Positions 55,371-61,893 of a DNA stretch of 63,468 nt are shown piece by piece; the first letter of the stretch is position 1; every line of letters begins with the position of its first letter. Position numbers and translations under genes: made by a program. The notes beneath the pieces were generated by a model. That model saw only the letters and a list, made by a program, of their open reading frames with translations. It was not told where the DNA came from and did not search any database. The stretch comes from a virus: IMG/VR virus record IMGVR_UViG_3300020202_001225, positions 1 through 63,468 of that record. One strand, written 5' to 3'.

Positions 55371-55605
55371 GGCCCCCTGCAAGCTCTACGGGCCTCCGGA
55401 GGGGCGGGAGCTGACCCTGCAAGACCTGGAGATCACGGCGGCCATCCGAGGGGTGGAGATCGTCACCTGTGACGAGAAGCGGGTACTGGCGGACAAGGCC
55501 AACATCGAGCAGCAAAAGGCCCTGGACGCCTGGGAAGCTGAGCGCGCCAAGCGGCGGTGCGAGTGGTGGCGGTTCGGGACATGCAAGCCACCTGACCCCG
55601 GCTAG
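55228..55605 (+). CDS. Rz1-like outer-membrane spanin lipoprotein, nested start in Rz
   Basis: 125 residues from ATG 55228, with GGAGAAGG upstream, in the +1 frame within Rz. RKLLSALIVSSVCVTTMSAC is a signal peptide with lipobox (MSAC), giving a lipid-anchored outer spanin. It extends well beyond Rz: LYAKAPCKLYGPPEGRELTL, QDLEITAAIRGVEIVTCDEK, RKRRCEWWRFGTCK-like end (AKRRCEWWRFGTCKPPDPG), so it is longer than classical Rz1. Confidence 0.78.
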   Translation: MQPRTRKLLSALIVSSVCVTTMSACANSGRQSAPVAKAPRVTTPLYAKAPCKLYGPPEGRELTLQDLEITAAIRGVEIVTCDEKRVLADKANIEQQKALDAWEAERAKRRCEWWRFGTCKPPDPG

Positions 55606-55682
55606 TGACCTCACTTAGGGCCTTACTGAGGACAGTAGCCCCCTGACTGATAGCCCTTGAGACTTAGGTCTCGGGCCAACAG

Positions 55683-55717
55683 AAAGGCCCCGCTGGCGAT
55701 TGCTGGCGGGGCCTTTT
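55683..55717. terminator. Bidirectional-type terminator after the lysis genes
   Basis: AAAGGCCCCGC (55683-55693) and GCGGGGCCTTT (55706-55716) form an 11-bp perfect stem with a 12-nt loop and a T-run. It separates the rightward lysis genes from the convergent SPFH operon. Confidence 0.85.
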
Positions 55718-55735
55718 GCCGTTCGGAGGGCTGGC

Positions 55736-56563
55736 TTAGCGGATGTTGACGAACGGGGTTGCGCCGGGGCCGACGACCTGCGGCATCTGGCCATTCCACT
55801 TGGCGATGGCCTGCTGTTCCAGAACCTGCGGATTGGCGCGGAGGGCCTCGCCACGGAGGCGGTATGCTTCGGCGTCACCCTTGGCGATGGCGATCTTCTC
55901 CAGGGCTTGCGCCTCCGCCACTTTCACCTTGGCGGTGGCCGCGAGAACGTTCTGGTCGGCTTGGGTGCGCGACTTGATGCTTTCGAGGATCAGGTCGGGG
56001 AAGCGGATCGAGCCGATCCATTCCAGTTGGGAGATTGTCACCCCCTCCTTCGACCATTTGGTCTGGACGGTCTTGAGGGCGCGCTGGATCACCTGCTGAC
56101 GCCCGCCAGCCAAAAGGTCATCGACGCCGACCTTCTCCGTTTCGGCGGCGATGGCGGCCCGCACGTCGTTGCGGATGGGTCCGTCGAGCAGTTGGGGAAA
56201 GCTGAGCCGGTACTTGGCGTACAGGGCTGGCGCGGCTCTCGGCTCGACCTTCAGGGTGGCGGCCACGTCGGCGGTCATGGGCAGGCCGGTGCGGTCGGTG
56301 AAGACGATCTCTTCGTTTTCGTCGCCGTCGTCGGTCTTCTCGCGGGTGTAGGGGTAGGTCTTCTGGATCGTCGGATAGACCTCGATACGCTCCCCGATGC
56401 CGGTGGCGTGCCACCCGTTCGGCAAGGCTTCCTGCTGGACACCGGCGCCAGAGCCGAGGGTCTTCACCTTCACGCCGGCGTTGCCCGGCTCAACGGTCTT
56501 GCCGCAAGCGGCGGTGGAAAGCGCGGCGACACAGACGGCCGCCAGGATGATGGCTCGCTTCAT
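55736..56563 (-). CDS. SPFH/band-7 (prohibitin-like) lipoprotein
   Basis: 275 residues from ATG 56563. MKRAIILAAVCVAALSTAAC is a lipoprotein signal with lipobox (TAAC). The SPFH domain follows: VEPGNAGVKVKTLGSGAGVQ, YPTIQKTYPYTREKTDDGDE, RLSFPQLLDGPIRNDVRAAI, GVTISQLEWIGSIRFPDLIL, then a coiled helical end (VAEAQALEKIAIAKGDAEAY). Such proteins form membrane rings. A lipid anchor in place of the usual membrane helix is unusual. Cotranscribed with a small membrane protein. Confidence 0.85.
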   Translation of the reverse strand: MKRAIILAAVCVAALSTAACGKTVEPGNAGVKVKTLGSGAGVQQEALPNGWHATGIGERIEVYPTIQKTYPYTREKTDDGDENEEIVFTDRTGLPMTADVAATLKVEPRAAPALYAKYRLSFPQLLDGPIRNDVRAAIAAETEKVGVDDLLAGGRQQVIQRALKTVQTKWSKEGVTISQLEWIGSIRFPDLILESIKSRTQADQNVLAATAKVKVAEAQALEKIAIAKGDAEAYRLRGEALRANPQVLEQQAIAKWNGQMPQVVGPGATPFVNIR

Positions 56564-56796
56564 TGGTTCCTCGTAGGTTGGAAGTGCTTGGCGACGTCGC
56601 GGAACATGACCAGGGCGACCCAGGCCAGACCGAGAACGCCGAACGCGGCGGCGGCAACAGCGCCGAACAGGCCGTAGTCGCTCGCCGAGCCCCAGAGGGG
56701 GCCAACGACGCCACGGAACAGGGTCATTGCGGCGGCGATCCAGAGGAGGGCGTAGGCCGCCCCCTTCGCCGCGCCGATGAACTGGCTTTCGTACAC
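56560..56796 (-). CDS. Two-span membrane protein paired with the SPFH lipoprotein
   Basis: 78 residues, GTG start at 56796 with AGGAGA 8 nt before it. AAKGAAYALLWIAAAMTLFR, SASDYGLFGAVAAAAFGVLG, LAWVALVMFRDVAKHF: two spans. Its stop overlaps the SPFH start as ATGA, so the two are coupled and probably work together. Confidence 0.65.
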   Translation of the reverse strand: MYESQFIGAAKGAAYALLWIAAAMTLFRGVVGPLWGSASDYGLFGAVAAAAFGVLGLAWVALVMFRDVAKHFQPTRNQ

Positions 56797-56842
56797 GGGT
56801 GATCTCCTGCGGCGACGGGGCGGGGGTTGCAAAATCGCCGTG

Positions 56843-56910
56843 ACGTAGATATAAACGCGACGTTGATTTTGAGCAATACATGCCGGAAGAAAAAACGACG
56901 CCACGTAGAT
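56843..56910. promoter_or_regulatory. SPFH operon promoter with ACGT(A/T)GAT direct repeats
   Basis: Minus-strand TTGCTC (56876-56871), 17 bp, TATATC (56853-56848). ACGTAGAT at 56843-56850, ACGTTGAT at 56860-56867 and ACGTAGAT at 56903-56910 overlap the -10, the spacer and the XRE start. They are likely binding sites of the divergent XRE protein. Confidence 0.55.
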
Positions 56911-57163
56911 GAGTTGTGCGACTCCCCCCGACGCGCTATCCGCTGCCCTGGTGAAGAACACGCCCTGGCAAGCGCGGCTGAAGGCTGCCGGCCTGACGCA
57001 GAAGCGTCTCGCCGCGCTGCTGGGCGTGGCTGAGAACACGATCTCCCGCCAGATGAAGGGGGATTGGGACGTGCCAGGCTATGTGGAGGCGTTCGTGGTC
57101 GCTTGGGAGGAAAGCCCCCCGGACGTCAGGGAGCGGGTCGCCAAGCGGCTGGGCAAGCCCTAG
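56909..57163 (+). CDS. XRE-family HTH regulator divergent from SPFH operon
   Basis: 84 residues from ATG 56909, or 70 from GTG 56951. WQARLKAAGLTQKRLAALLG, VAENTISRQMKGDWDVPGYV is the helix-turn-helix; the end is a short helix (SPPDVRERVAKRLGKP). The direct repeats in its own start region suggest autoregulation together with the SPFH operon. Confidence 0.75.
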   Translation: MSCATPPDALSAALVKNTPWQARLKAAGLTQKRLAALLGVAENTISRQMKGDWDVPGYVEAFVVAWEESPPDVRERVAKRLGKP

Positions 57164-57250
57164 ACCCGGGCAGAGCCTTCGAGGGCGTCGTGTCTTAGGT
57201 ACCGGGCCACACGGCTGAGGTAAACTCGGTCAAAATCGGTAAACTCGATC

Positions 57251-57280
57251 AAGCCCCTCGGTTCAGACCGGGGGGCTTTT
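57251..57280. terminator. Terminator between convergent genes
   Basis: AAGCCCCTCGG (57251-57261) and CCGGGGGGCTT (57268-57278), 11 bp with one G-T pair, loop of 6 and a T-run. Ends the XRE gene and faces the leftward gene at 57291. Two direct repeats GGTAAACTCG lie just upstream (57219, 57238). Confidence 0.8.
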
Positions 57281-57290
57281 CGCGTTTGGG

Positions 57291-57569
57291 CTAGGCGGTC
57301 TGCGCGTTCGGAGCGTCGTCATCCTCGTACAGGCGCTTGCCGGTCTCGTCTTCGATCCAGACCGTATAGCGCTCGTCGCCGCATTCGGACTCATGGTCAT
57401 CGTCGCCGGCTGCTTGCGCGAAGAACAGGCCTCGGTTGCAGTCACAAGACCAGTTGCCCATGTCCCAAATGAACTCGGCAGCCTCTAGGTCTTCCGCAAA
57501 CCAAAGGTCGCGGTCAGTCAGGGAGCGAACCTCGGCCGTCGTGTTGTCGCGGATGAAGACCGTGGTCAT
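57291..57569 (-). CDS. Acidic hypothetical phage protein
   Basis: 92 residues. TTVFIRDNTTAEVRSLTDRD, FAEDLEAAEFIWDMGNWSCD, CNRGLFFAQAAG, then CGDERYTVWIEDETGKRLYE. Three Cys and many acidic residues. Similar short proteins occur in many phages, function unknown. Confidence 0.65.
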   Translation of the reverse strand: MTTVFIRDNTTAEVRSLTDRDLWFAEDLEAAEFIWDMGNWSCDCNRGLFFAQAAGDDDHESECGDERYTVWIEDETGKRLYEDDDAPNAQTA

Positions 57570-58009
57570 GCTGCGGCTTTTGTCAGGCCAGCAAGGACGG
57601 CGATGTTCCGCTGATATTTCCAGAACCGCTTGTGGTCCTTCTGGGTCGGGTTGGGAATGCGGGACAGGTCGGCGTTGTCCTGCAGGTCCGCCATCTTCAC
57701 GATGCGGGCGATGGGGTTGCGGGACACGCGCTTGATGAAGGCGCCATAGGCCTCGCCATCGCGGCGGGTCAGGGCCTCGACGGCTTCGATCACTGGCGCG
57801 GAGAAGCCTTCGCGTGCGAGGTCGGCAGCGGTTACGTCGGTGTCCTCCAAGACGTCGTGCAGGACCGCCGCGATGCGCGCCTCGTCCCCGTCAACGTCGA
57901 TGGCAAACATGACGCGGAGCGGATGGAGGATGTACGGCGCACCGCCATTGTCCACTTGGCCAGCGTGGGCGGTGACCGCAATCTGAATGGCGCGCTCCAG
58001 GCTGCTCAT
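57566..58009 (-). CDS. HD-domain (p)ppGpp-hydrolase-like protein (MESH1/SAH type)
   Basis: 147 residues from ATG 58009. IQIAVTAHAGQVDNGGAPYI, LHPLRVMFAIDV, IAAVLHDVLEDTDVTAADLA, ALTRRDGEAYGAFIKRVSRN, ARIVKMADLQDNADLSRIPN: the metal residues His, His-Asp and the late Asp of the SpoT/MESH1 hydrolase fold are all present; no synthetase domain. It would remove (p)ppGpp or a related alarmone, countering stringent or toxin-made signals. Confidence 0.85.
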   Translation of the reverse strand: MSSLERAIQIAVTAHAGQVDNGGAPYILHPLRVMFAIDVDGDEARIAAVLHDVLEDTDVTAADLAREGFSAPVIEAVEALTRRDGEAYGAFIKRVSRNPIARIVKMADLQDNADLSRIPNPTQKDHKRFWKYQRNIAVLAGLTKAAA

Positions 58010-58302
58010 GCTGCGGCTTCTGTCTTGCTGGGGTGGGATAGGATGTGGTCGATGACCCTGACGAAAGCCTCCGCTACAATTCCCTCGCTGATGAAGAAAT
58101 CGGGGTTGCTGTCGGCGGCAGCGGCCACAGCCTCCGCCCCCGGCTCCCGTAGAGCGGTGAGGATGGGCGCGATCATGTGTCGATAGGCCGGCCATGCGCC
58201 GTTGACGTACTTCTGCACGACAGGCTGTTCGGCCTTGCCGTGTTTGAGGCAGTCGGCCAGACAGGCCGCCCGCGCCAGCCGTTCGATCACCGGGTTTTCC
58301 AT
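58006..58302 (-). CDS. Hypothetical phage protein
   Basis: 98 residues: MENPVIERLARAACLADCLK, then YVNGAWPAYRHMIAPILTAL, HILSHPSKTEAAA. Helical with a pattern (NPVIERLARA) common in phage orphan proteins. Overlaps the HD gene by 4 bp. Confidence 0.6.
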   Translation of the reverse strand: MENPVIERLARAACLADCLKHGKAEQPVVQKYVNGAWPAYRHMIAPILTALREPGAEAVAAAADSNPDFFISEGIVAEAFVRVIDHILSHPSKTEAAA

Positions 58303-58303
58303 G

Positions 58304-58585
58304 TTAGGCCAACTCCTGGATAGCGACGGCCCTGGCGGCGAGACCTTGACGCAATACGTCGCGGAGTGCGTCGCCTAGGCTCGATGGGTGGCCGATATCG
58401 GCATGGAAGCCGTCGTCGAACCCCTCGATCGCGAGGAGCGGTCGATCGTCCCACTGGAAGTCTGGTCCTGCGCTAGCGTGACAAGAGACGGAGCATTTGC
58501 CCAACGAGAACCACCAGCCCGGAAGGGCGGCCTGGAACTCGTCGATGGCGGCTCGGAGGTCGTCGGTTTCGCCGGGCGTTTCCAT
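58304..58585 (-). CDS. LPGWWF protein, paralog of 17301-17564
   Basis: 93 residues from ATG 58585. EFQAALPGWWFSLGKCSVSC, HASAGPD, GFDDGFHADIGHPSSLGDAL, RDVLRQGLAARAVAIQELA. Matches 17301-17564 over its length with about 40 percent identity by eye. ATG 58585 is chosen because the conserved promoter places transcription there. Confidence 0.7.
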   Translation of the reverse strand: METPGETDDLRAAIDEFQAALPGWWFSLGKCSVSCHASAGPDFQWDDRPLLAIEGFDDGFHADIGHPSSLGDALRDVLRQGLAARAVAIQELA

Positions 58586-58619
58586 ACCCAAGAATCCCAC
58601 GAAAACCCTTGAGATTCAA
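58586..58619 (-). promoter_or_regulatory. Promoter copy B of the conserved leaderless-type element
   Basis: Minus strand: TTGAAT (58619-58614), 17 bp, GATTCT (58596-58591), 5 bp, ATGGAAA. Shares TTTCGTGGGA and exact spacing with the copy at 54236-54269. Confidence 0.55.
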
Positions 58620-58860
58620 GCAAAAGCGGGCGATATTAGCCGGGCTGCGGCGGCGGGGAAGGACCCGCTACCGGATGGCTCAGACCCGAGCCGGCTGCCC
58701 GCACCAGGCATATCGAAAGATGTGCGACGGCGCGACCCGAAAGGGAGGGGGCAGACGGTAGCCATGGCGCGCGCGCCGCCTACACGTCGGGAGCCGGTAT
58801 CAAGCCCGGCCCGCAGCATCTTCCCTCGCCAAGCCCTACGCGACCAACTACCGTCCCAAC
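58620..58860. other. Gap without a clear gene
   Basis: About 240 bp. A rightward TTGAGA (58609-58614) and GATATT (58632-58637) with 17-bp spacing could start a leader of about 220 nt to the gene at 58861; GGCTC/GAGCC forms a small hairpin near 58678-58693. No convincing protein in either strand. Confidence 0.35.
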
Positions 58861-59094
58861 ATGGATGAATTAGAGCGCAGACTGGCCGCCCTGGAACTCT
58901 GGGCCATCGAGGTCGGCAGCTTCATAGAGCCCCAGCACCTTGCCGACGCGGCCCGTTCAATCCGCTCCTGCATTGACACCGTAGACCCCGAAGAGCGGGA
59001 TATCCGCATGGGAGCGTTAGGGCTTATCGAGGACGCTCAACGCCGCTGGGCGCCGCCTGCCGAGGGGCTGTGTGTTCCTGGGGAAGACCCGTAG
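58861..59094 (+). CDS. Hypothetical helical protein
   Basis: 77 residues: DELERRLAALELWAIEVGSF, DAARSIRSCIDTVDPEERDI, RMGALGLIEDAQRRW. The only rightward gene in a leftward stretch. No ribosome site is visible just before the ATG. Function unknown. Confidence 0.55.
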   Translation: MDELERRLAALELWAIEVGSFIEPQHLADAARSIRSCIDTVDPEERDIRMGALGLIEDAQRRWAPPAEGLCVPGEDP

Positions 59095-59102
59095 ACTGGC
59101 GG

Positions 59103-59486
59103 TCATCTGCCGATGTCCGTGAGGTAGTCGATTGCCGCTTCGTGGCGGGCTTTGATGTCAGCCTTCTCGAAGGGATCTAGGCGGAAGCCTTCAGGGGCGT
59201 CGCACTCGTTCAGCAGGTAGGTGACGGCGCGGGTGAGGCCCTCAAGGTGATCCGCACCCCCTGCCGCATTGGATGCTCGGAACCCCGCCTCAAAGGCTGC
59301 CCACAGCGCGCGTCTGGAGTGGCCGGGATAGCTCGCCTGACGACAGGCGTTCTCAAAGTCGTCTGTCGCTGCGTAGGCGCACCATGCAAGCTTCACGGGC
59401 TCGTCCGGACGATGGCCGTTGCCCGCCCCGTCACTTCCCGTCTGCGTGTTCGCAGGCTCAGGGCGTCGTTCGCCATGGCTGTTCAT
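59103..59486 (-). CDS. Hypothetical protein, probable missing 5' part
   Basis: 127 residues from ATG 59486 (HGERRPEPANTQTG, VKLAWCAYAATDDFENACRQ, SYPGHSRRALWAAFEAGFRA). The open frame continues upstream to about 59700 without any ATG, GTG or TTG and there encodes a convincing zinc motif (FICGCEHCGHKYRRGDGYAD, VVPGQHCPECG). The ATG coupled to the upstream stop (59686) is in the other frame. So the gene is frameshifted, uses an unusual start, or is read through a shift. Confidence 0.5.
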   Translation of the reverse strand: MNSHGERRPEPANTQTGSDGAGNGHRPDEPVKLAWCAYAATDDFENACRQASYPGHSRRALWAAFEAGFRASNAAGGADHLEGLTRAVTYLLNECDAPEGFRLDPFEKADIKARHEAAIDYLTDIGR

Positions 59487-59667
59487 GCCGCACTCAGGGC
59501 AGTGCTGGCCGGGGACGACCTGCGTGCAGAAGTAGTTGTCGGCGTATCCGTCTCCGCGCCGGTACTTGTGACCGCAATGCTCGCAGCCGCAGATGAAGGA
59601 GAAGTCGTTCCGATATTGATCCCACTCCTGGTCAGTGGGATCGGTCGCGGCGGGACTGAGGCTGGCG

Positions 59668-59713
59668 GGAGTTGGAGCGCGCTCATGCTTTACCCGTGGC
59701 GCGGGAGATGGCG
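59668..59713. repeat. 46-bp repeat shared with 9083-9128
   Basis: One mismatch in 46 bp to 9083-9128; encodes the same AISRATGKA ending of a small gene. Confidence 0.85.
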
Positions 59714-59874
59714 ACTTCGGCTTTGCGAATGAACGTCATGCCCTCGCGGGCGATTGCGGGGGTGGTGCTCAGCAGGGCGAAGCGGAACAGTTCCTTGACC
59801 TCGCGAAGGCTCTCCACCAGATCGGCGATCAGCTCGTCCTTCTCCCCTTGCGAGCGCTCTTTGGGCGTAGTCAT
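59683..59874 (-). CDS. Small protein, mosaic paralog of 9098-9280
   Basis: 63 residues from ATG 59874. KERSQGEK near the start and AISRATGKA at the end are identical in protein and DNA to 9098-9280; the middle (LIADLVESLREVKELFRFAL, LSTTPAIAREGMTFIRKAEV) is a different, helical segment. Function unknown; evidence of segment exchange between short conserved ends. Confidence 0.65.
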   Translation of the reverse strand: MTTPKERSQGEKDELIADLVESLREVKELFRFALLSTTPAIAREGMTFIRKAEVAISRATGKA

Positions 59875-60092
59875 GGGGCGGTCTTCTTGACGGCAGCGGC
59901 GACCGCATCCCGATCCAGCCACAGCACCAAGCCGAGCATCTTCGTCCCCTTGAGGTCGATGGGCTGCCCCGTCCCAAAGGTGATCTTCGTGCCCTTCTTC
60001 TCGCTGTAATTCAGGTCGATGGCGCACTGGTCGAGGTTCTGAAACTGGACGTTGTCATCGCCGACGGCGAGAATGAGTTCGGACATTTTCAT
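59871..60092 (-). CDS. Hypothetical phage protein
   Basis: 73 residues from ATG 60092, whose ribosome site GGGAGGAA lies in the 30-bp repeat at 60097-60126. SELILAVGDDNVQFQNLDQC, AIDLNYSEKKGTKITFGTGQ, PIDLKGTKMLGLVLWLDRDA: compact alpha-beta pattern, no family recognised. Confidence 0.6.
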   Translation of the reverse strand: MKMSELILAVGDDNVQFQNLDQCAIDLNYSEKKGTKITFGTGQPIDLKGTKMLGLVLWLDRDAVAAAVKKTAP

Positions 60093-60328
60093 TGGGGGTT
60101 CCTCCCGGGACTGAGGCTGGCGTCTGCGCGGCGCTCCTCTTGGTCGCTGCCACTTGGCTTCGGCGTGTTTGTAGGGGCGCACCAAGGGCACGGTTCGGTG
60201 CGCCAAGCGGCCTCGGCATGGTCGAACCATCCGATCTCACCCCGACCATTGCAGGCCTCGCACACCCGCTTCTTCCGCCGGGGCTTCGGCCTGATACCCA
60301 TCGCGGGTTTCCACAGATGATTGCTCAC
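60089..60328 (-). CDS. DnaJ-type zinc-finger protein
   Basis: 79 residues, GTG start overlapping the upstream TGA. VCEACNGRGEIGWFDHAEAA then EPCPWCAPT: two CxxC pairs, the first as CxxCxGxG, the DnaJ zinc-ribbon half-repeat. The last 25 residues come from a dispersed repeat. Function unknown; similar short proteins are common next to phage regulators. Confidence 0.65.
   Translation of the reverse strand: MSNHLWKPAMGIRPKPRRKKRVCEACNGRGEIGWFDHAEAAWRTEPCPWCAPTNTPKPSGSDQEERRADASLSPGRNPQ
60097..60126. repeat. 30-bp repeat identical to 9282-9311
   Basis: Carries the ribosome-binding site of the gene at 60092, just as the other copy carries that of the gene at 9280. It also encodes the end of the zinc-finger protein at 60089. 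Confidence 0.8.
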
Positions 60329-60564
60329 GGCACCAGCTCCCTCATTGGGACCTCAAGAAAGTCGGCGATCTTGCGGAGCCGGGAGACGGGCAGATCGGAG
60401 CGCCCGCACTCGATGTTGGCGACCTGTGCCCGCGACAAACCGGCAGCGCTCGCCACTTCGTCCTGCGTTTTTCGCTTGGCCTTGCGGGCCGCCTGGATAA
60501 ACAGGCCGACGTGAGCCTTCTCGATGGGCAGATCACCCGTGCCGTCGCAGTAGGGGCACTTCAT
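60325..60564 (-). CDS. XRE regulator with N-terminal zinc knuckle
   Basis: 79 residues. MKCPYCDGTGDLPIEKAHVG holds a CPYCxGxG half-knuckle, followed by the helix-turn-helix RKAKRKTQDEVASAAGLSRA, QVANIECGRSDLPVSRLRKI, ADFLEVPMRELV. Fusion of a zinc knuckle and an XRE domain occurs in phage and antitoxin-like regulators. ATGA overlap downstream. Confidence 0.75.
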   Translation of the reverse strand: MKCPYCDGTGDLPIEKAHVGLFIQAARKAKRKTQDEVASAAGLSRAQVANIECGRSDLPVSRLRKIADFLEVPMRELVP

Positions 60565-60815
60565 GGCCGCTCACCGACGCGAAGGTGAACCTCGTCGCGG
60601 ACGTTTCTCCCGCATACCAGACACCCATGCTCATCGCCGGGGTCGACAACATGGATGTGCCGCTTGACCCGCAGGGCTTCCTCTATTGCCGCCACGACAG
60701 CATCCGCCTCACTGGCGGCGAGGACGTGGTCAAACGCGACGGCAATGGTGTGGGTGTCGCGCCGATAGCAAGTGAAGGCTTCCGGATTATAGGCCGACGC
60801 CGGTGCGAGGCTCAC
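60561..60815 (-). CDS. Hypothetical phage protein
   Basis: 84 residues from GTG 60815 (GTGA overlap); a GTG at 60821 is also possible. YRRDTHTIAVAFDHVLAASE, ADAVVAAIEEALRVKRHIHV, GDEHGCLVCGRNVRDEVHLR, with a CxxC near the end. No family recognised. Confidence 0.6.
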   Translation of the reverse strand: MSLAPASAYNPEAFTCYRRDTHTIAVAFDHVLAASEADAVVAAIEEALRVKRHIHVVDPGDEHGCLVCGRNVRDEVHLRVGERP

Positions 60816-61009
60816 AGCCACACCATCACGATCACGCCAAGCGCCGCAATGAGTTCACCGCCAGCGCGGGCCATAGAGCGCCAGTGGTCGCCGACGGAAC
60901 CGTACTGTACCTCGGTCGCTAGCAGGCTGTGGGTTCGCTGTGCCCCGTAGATCACGAAGGCGCTGGCGGCGATCTTGGCGATGATGAGAAGCCAATTGAT
61001 GGCGGTCAT
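60812..61009 (-). CDS. Small two-span membrane protein
   Basis: 65 residues: TAINWLLIIAKIAASAFVIY, then GGELIAALGVIVMVWL. Two hydrophobic segments around a hydrophilic centre (TEVQYGSVGDHWRSMA). ATGA overlap with the upstream gene. Confidence 0.6.
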   Translation of the reverse strand: MTAINWLLIIAKIAASAFVIYGAQRTHSLLATEVQYGSVGDHWRSMARAGGELIAALGVIVMVWL

Positions 61010-61275
61010 TTCGGCTGCTCCAGCAGGTCTCGCGCCAGCCGCGCTTGAAGGTCCACCACGCCGCCAAGAGCCGTGTGGCGATGCTCTGTCATGCCTCGCC
61101 CGGCGTACCCGCTGCCGACCGCCGTTACCCGCTCACCATCGAGTTGAACAGTGGTGACCGCTATGCCGTGGAAGTCGCCGTCGCGAGCCGATTGGAGCAT
61201 CCGCTGGCAGAAGCGCACGACCTCTTCGTCGGCTGTGGCTACTGGCTCATTCTCTACCAAGTGCACGGTGTTCAT
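61006..61275 (-). CDS. First gene of the second leftward accessory operon
   Basis: 89 residues: TVHLVENEPVATADEEVVRF, CQRMLQSARDGDFHGIAVTT, VQLDGERVTAVGSGYAGRGM. The phrase GDFHGIAVTTV resembles small phage and host proteins of unknown role linked to replication modules. It starts 4 bp from the inverted operator at 61279. Confidence 0.6.
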   Translation of the reverse strand: MNTVHLVENEPVATADEEVVRFCQRMLQSARDGDFHGIAVTTVQLDGERVTAVGSGYAGRGMTEHRHTALGGVVDLQARLARDLLEQPK

Positions 61276-61278
61276 TGG

Positions 61279-61375
61279 CTATCTCCGATATCGTAGTTGA
61301 ACTCTACACCCATCCCTGTTAGGGTCAACCACGATATCGGAGATAGAGATATTTTGACCGCAACCGCGATATCGC
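61279..61375. promoter_or_regulatory. Divergent promoters flanked by 15-bp perfect inverted operators
   Basis: CTATCTCCGATATCG (61279-61293) and its exact complement (61332-61346) flank two facing promoters: rightward TTGAAC (61297-61302), 17 bp, TAGGGT (61320-61325), and leftward TTGACC with TAGAGT. GCGATATCGC at 61366-61375 is a third site. Both transcription starts would fall in operators. Confidence 0.7.
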
Positions 61376-61389
61376 TCACAACGCTCCCG

Positions 61390-61602
61390 ATGCCGGGGCC
61401 AAAGCCGCAAGACCTAGAAGACATCCTCGGGCGGTATCCGCGCGGGACAAAGGAGCGAATTGCCCGGCTGCTCGGCGAGGGGGCGCCCAAGGGCGCGCAG
61501 GCCGAATTGCTACGCGAGGCCCTGGAGAGGGAGCTAAGGCGGAGGGAGCGGCACGCGAAGCTCAAAGCCCTCGCCAAGCCTAGAACCCATCCCGCAGGTT
61601 GA
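61390..61602 (+). CDS. Small regulator candidate, helical
   Basis: 70 residues from ATG 61390; a TTG at 61354 would add 12. MPGPKPQDLEDILGRYPRGT, KERIARLLGEGAPKGAQAEL, LREALERELRRRERHAK: basic helices like ribbon-helix-helix or small DNA-binding proteins. It lies directly after the inverted operators, so it is the best candidate for the protein that binds them. Confidence 0.55.
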   Translation: MPGPKPQDLEDILGRYPRGTKERIARLLGEGAPKGAQAELLREALERELRRRERHAKLKALAKPRTHPAG

Positions 61603-61852
61603 TGAGCGGCGTTCCTGGCGCGGCGTTGGCGGAGAAGAACACCCGCCCGGGGCAGTCACCCTTGCACCTGGGCCGCCTGTTCCACAGCGAGTAGTTCTCG
61701 CCCTTCTCGGCAATGATCGCATCAAGATCGACAGGCCAGACCGTCTTGCACCGTGAGCAGTAGGCGGTGACCGTGCACCCGCGCTCAACGCCCTCTTTCA
61801 GGAGGCCTACGGTAGAGGACCACAGGGGGATGGTGGCGGAGGGGGTTCGCAT
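61580..61852 (-). CDS. Zinc-binding small protein
   Basis: 90 residues. VTAYCSRCKTVWPVDLDAII, AEKGENYSLWNRRPRCKGDC: CxxC and CxxxC pairs about 25 residues apart. Such proteins are common in alphaproteobacterial phages; function unknown. Converges with the regulator candidate by 23 bp. Confidence 0.65.
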   Translation of the reverse strand: MRTPSATIPLWSSTVGLLKEGVERGCTVTAYCSRCKTVWPVDLDAIIAEKGENYSLWNRRPRCKGDCPGRVFFSANAAPGTPLINLRDGF

Positions 61853-61893
61853 CCCCCGGCTTATGCCTTGGAGAACGGGAGGGGAACAAGGGG

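Noticed and set aside
56564-56881. N-terminal extension of the SPFH protein
   Set aside because: It runs through the paired membrane-protein gene and the promoter; the lipoprotein signal at 56563 sets the start.
59247-59732. 161-codon rightward frame opposite to the zinc-motif region
   Set aside because: It runs in exact codon register against the minus-strand coding frame and lacks domain features; the minus-strand CxxC pattern is more convincing.
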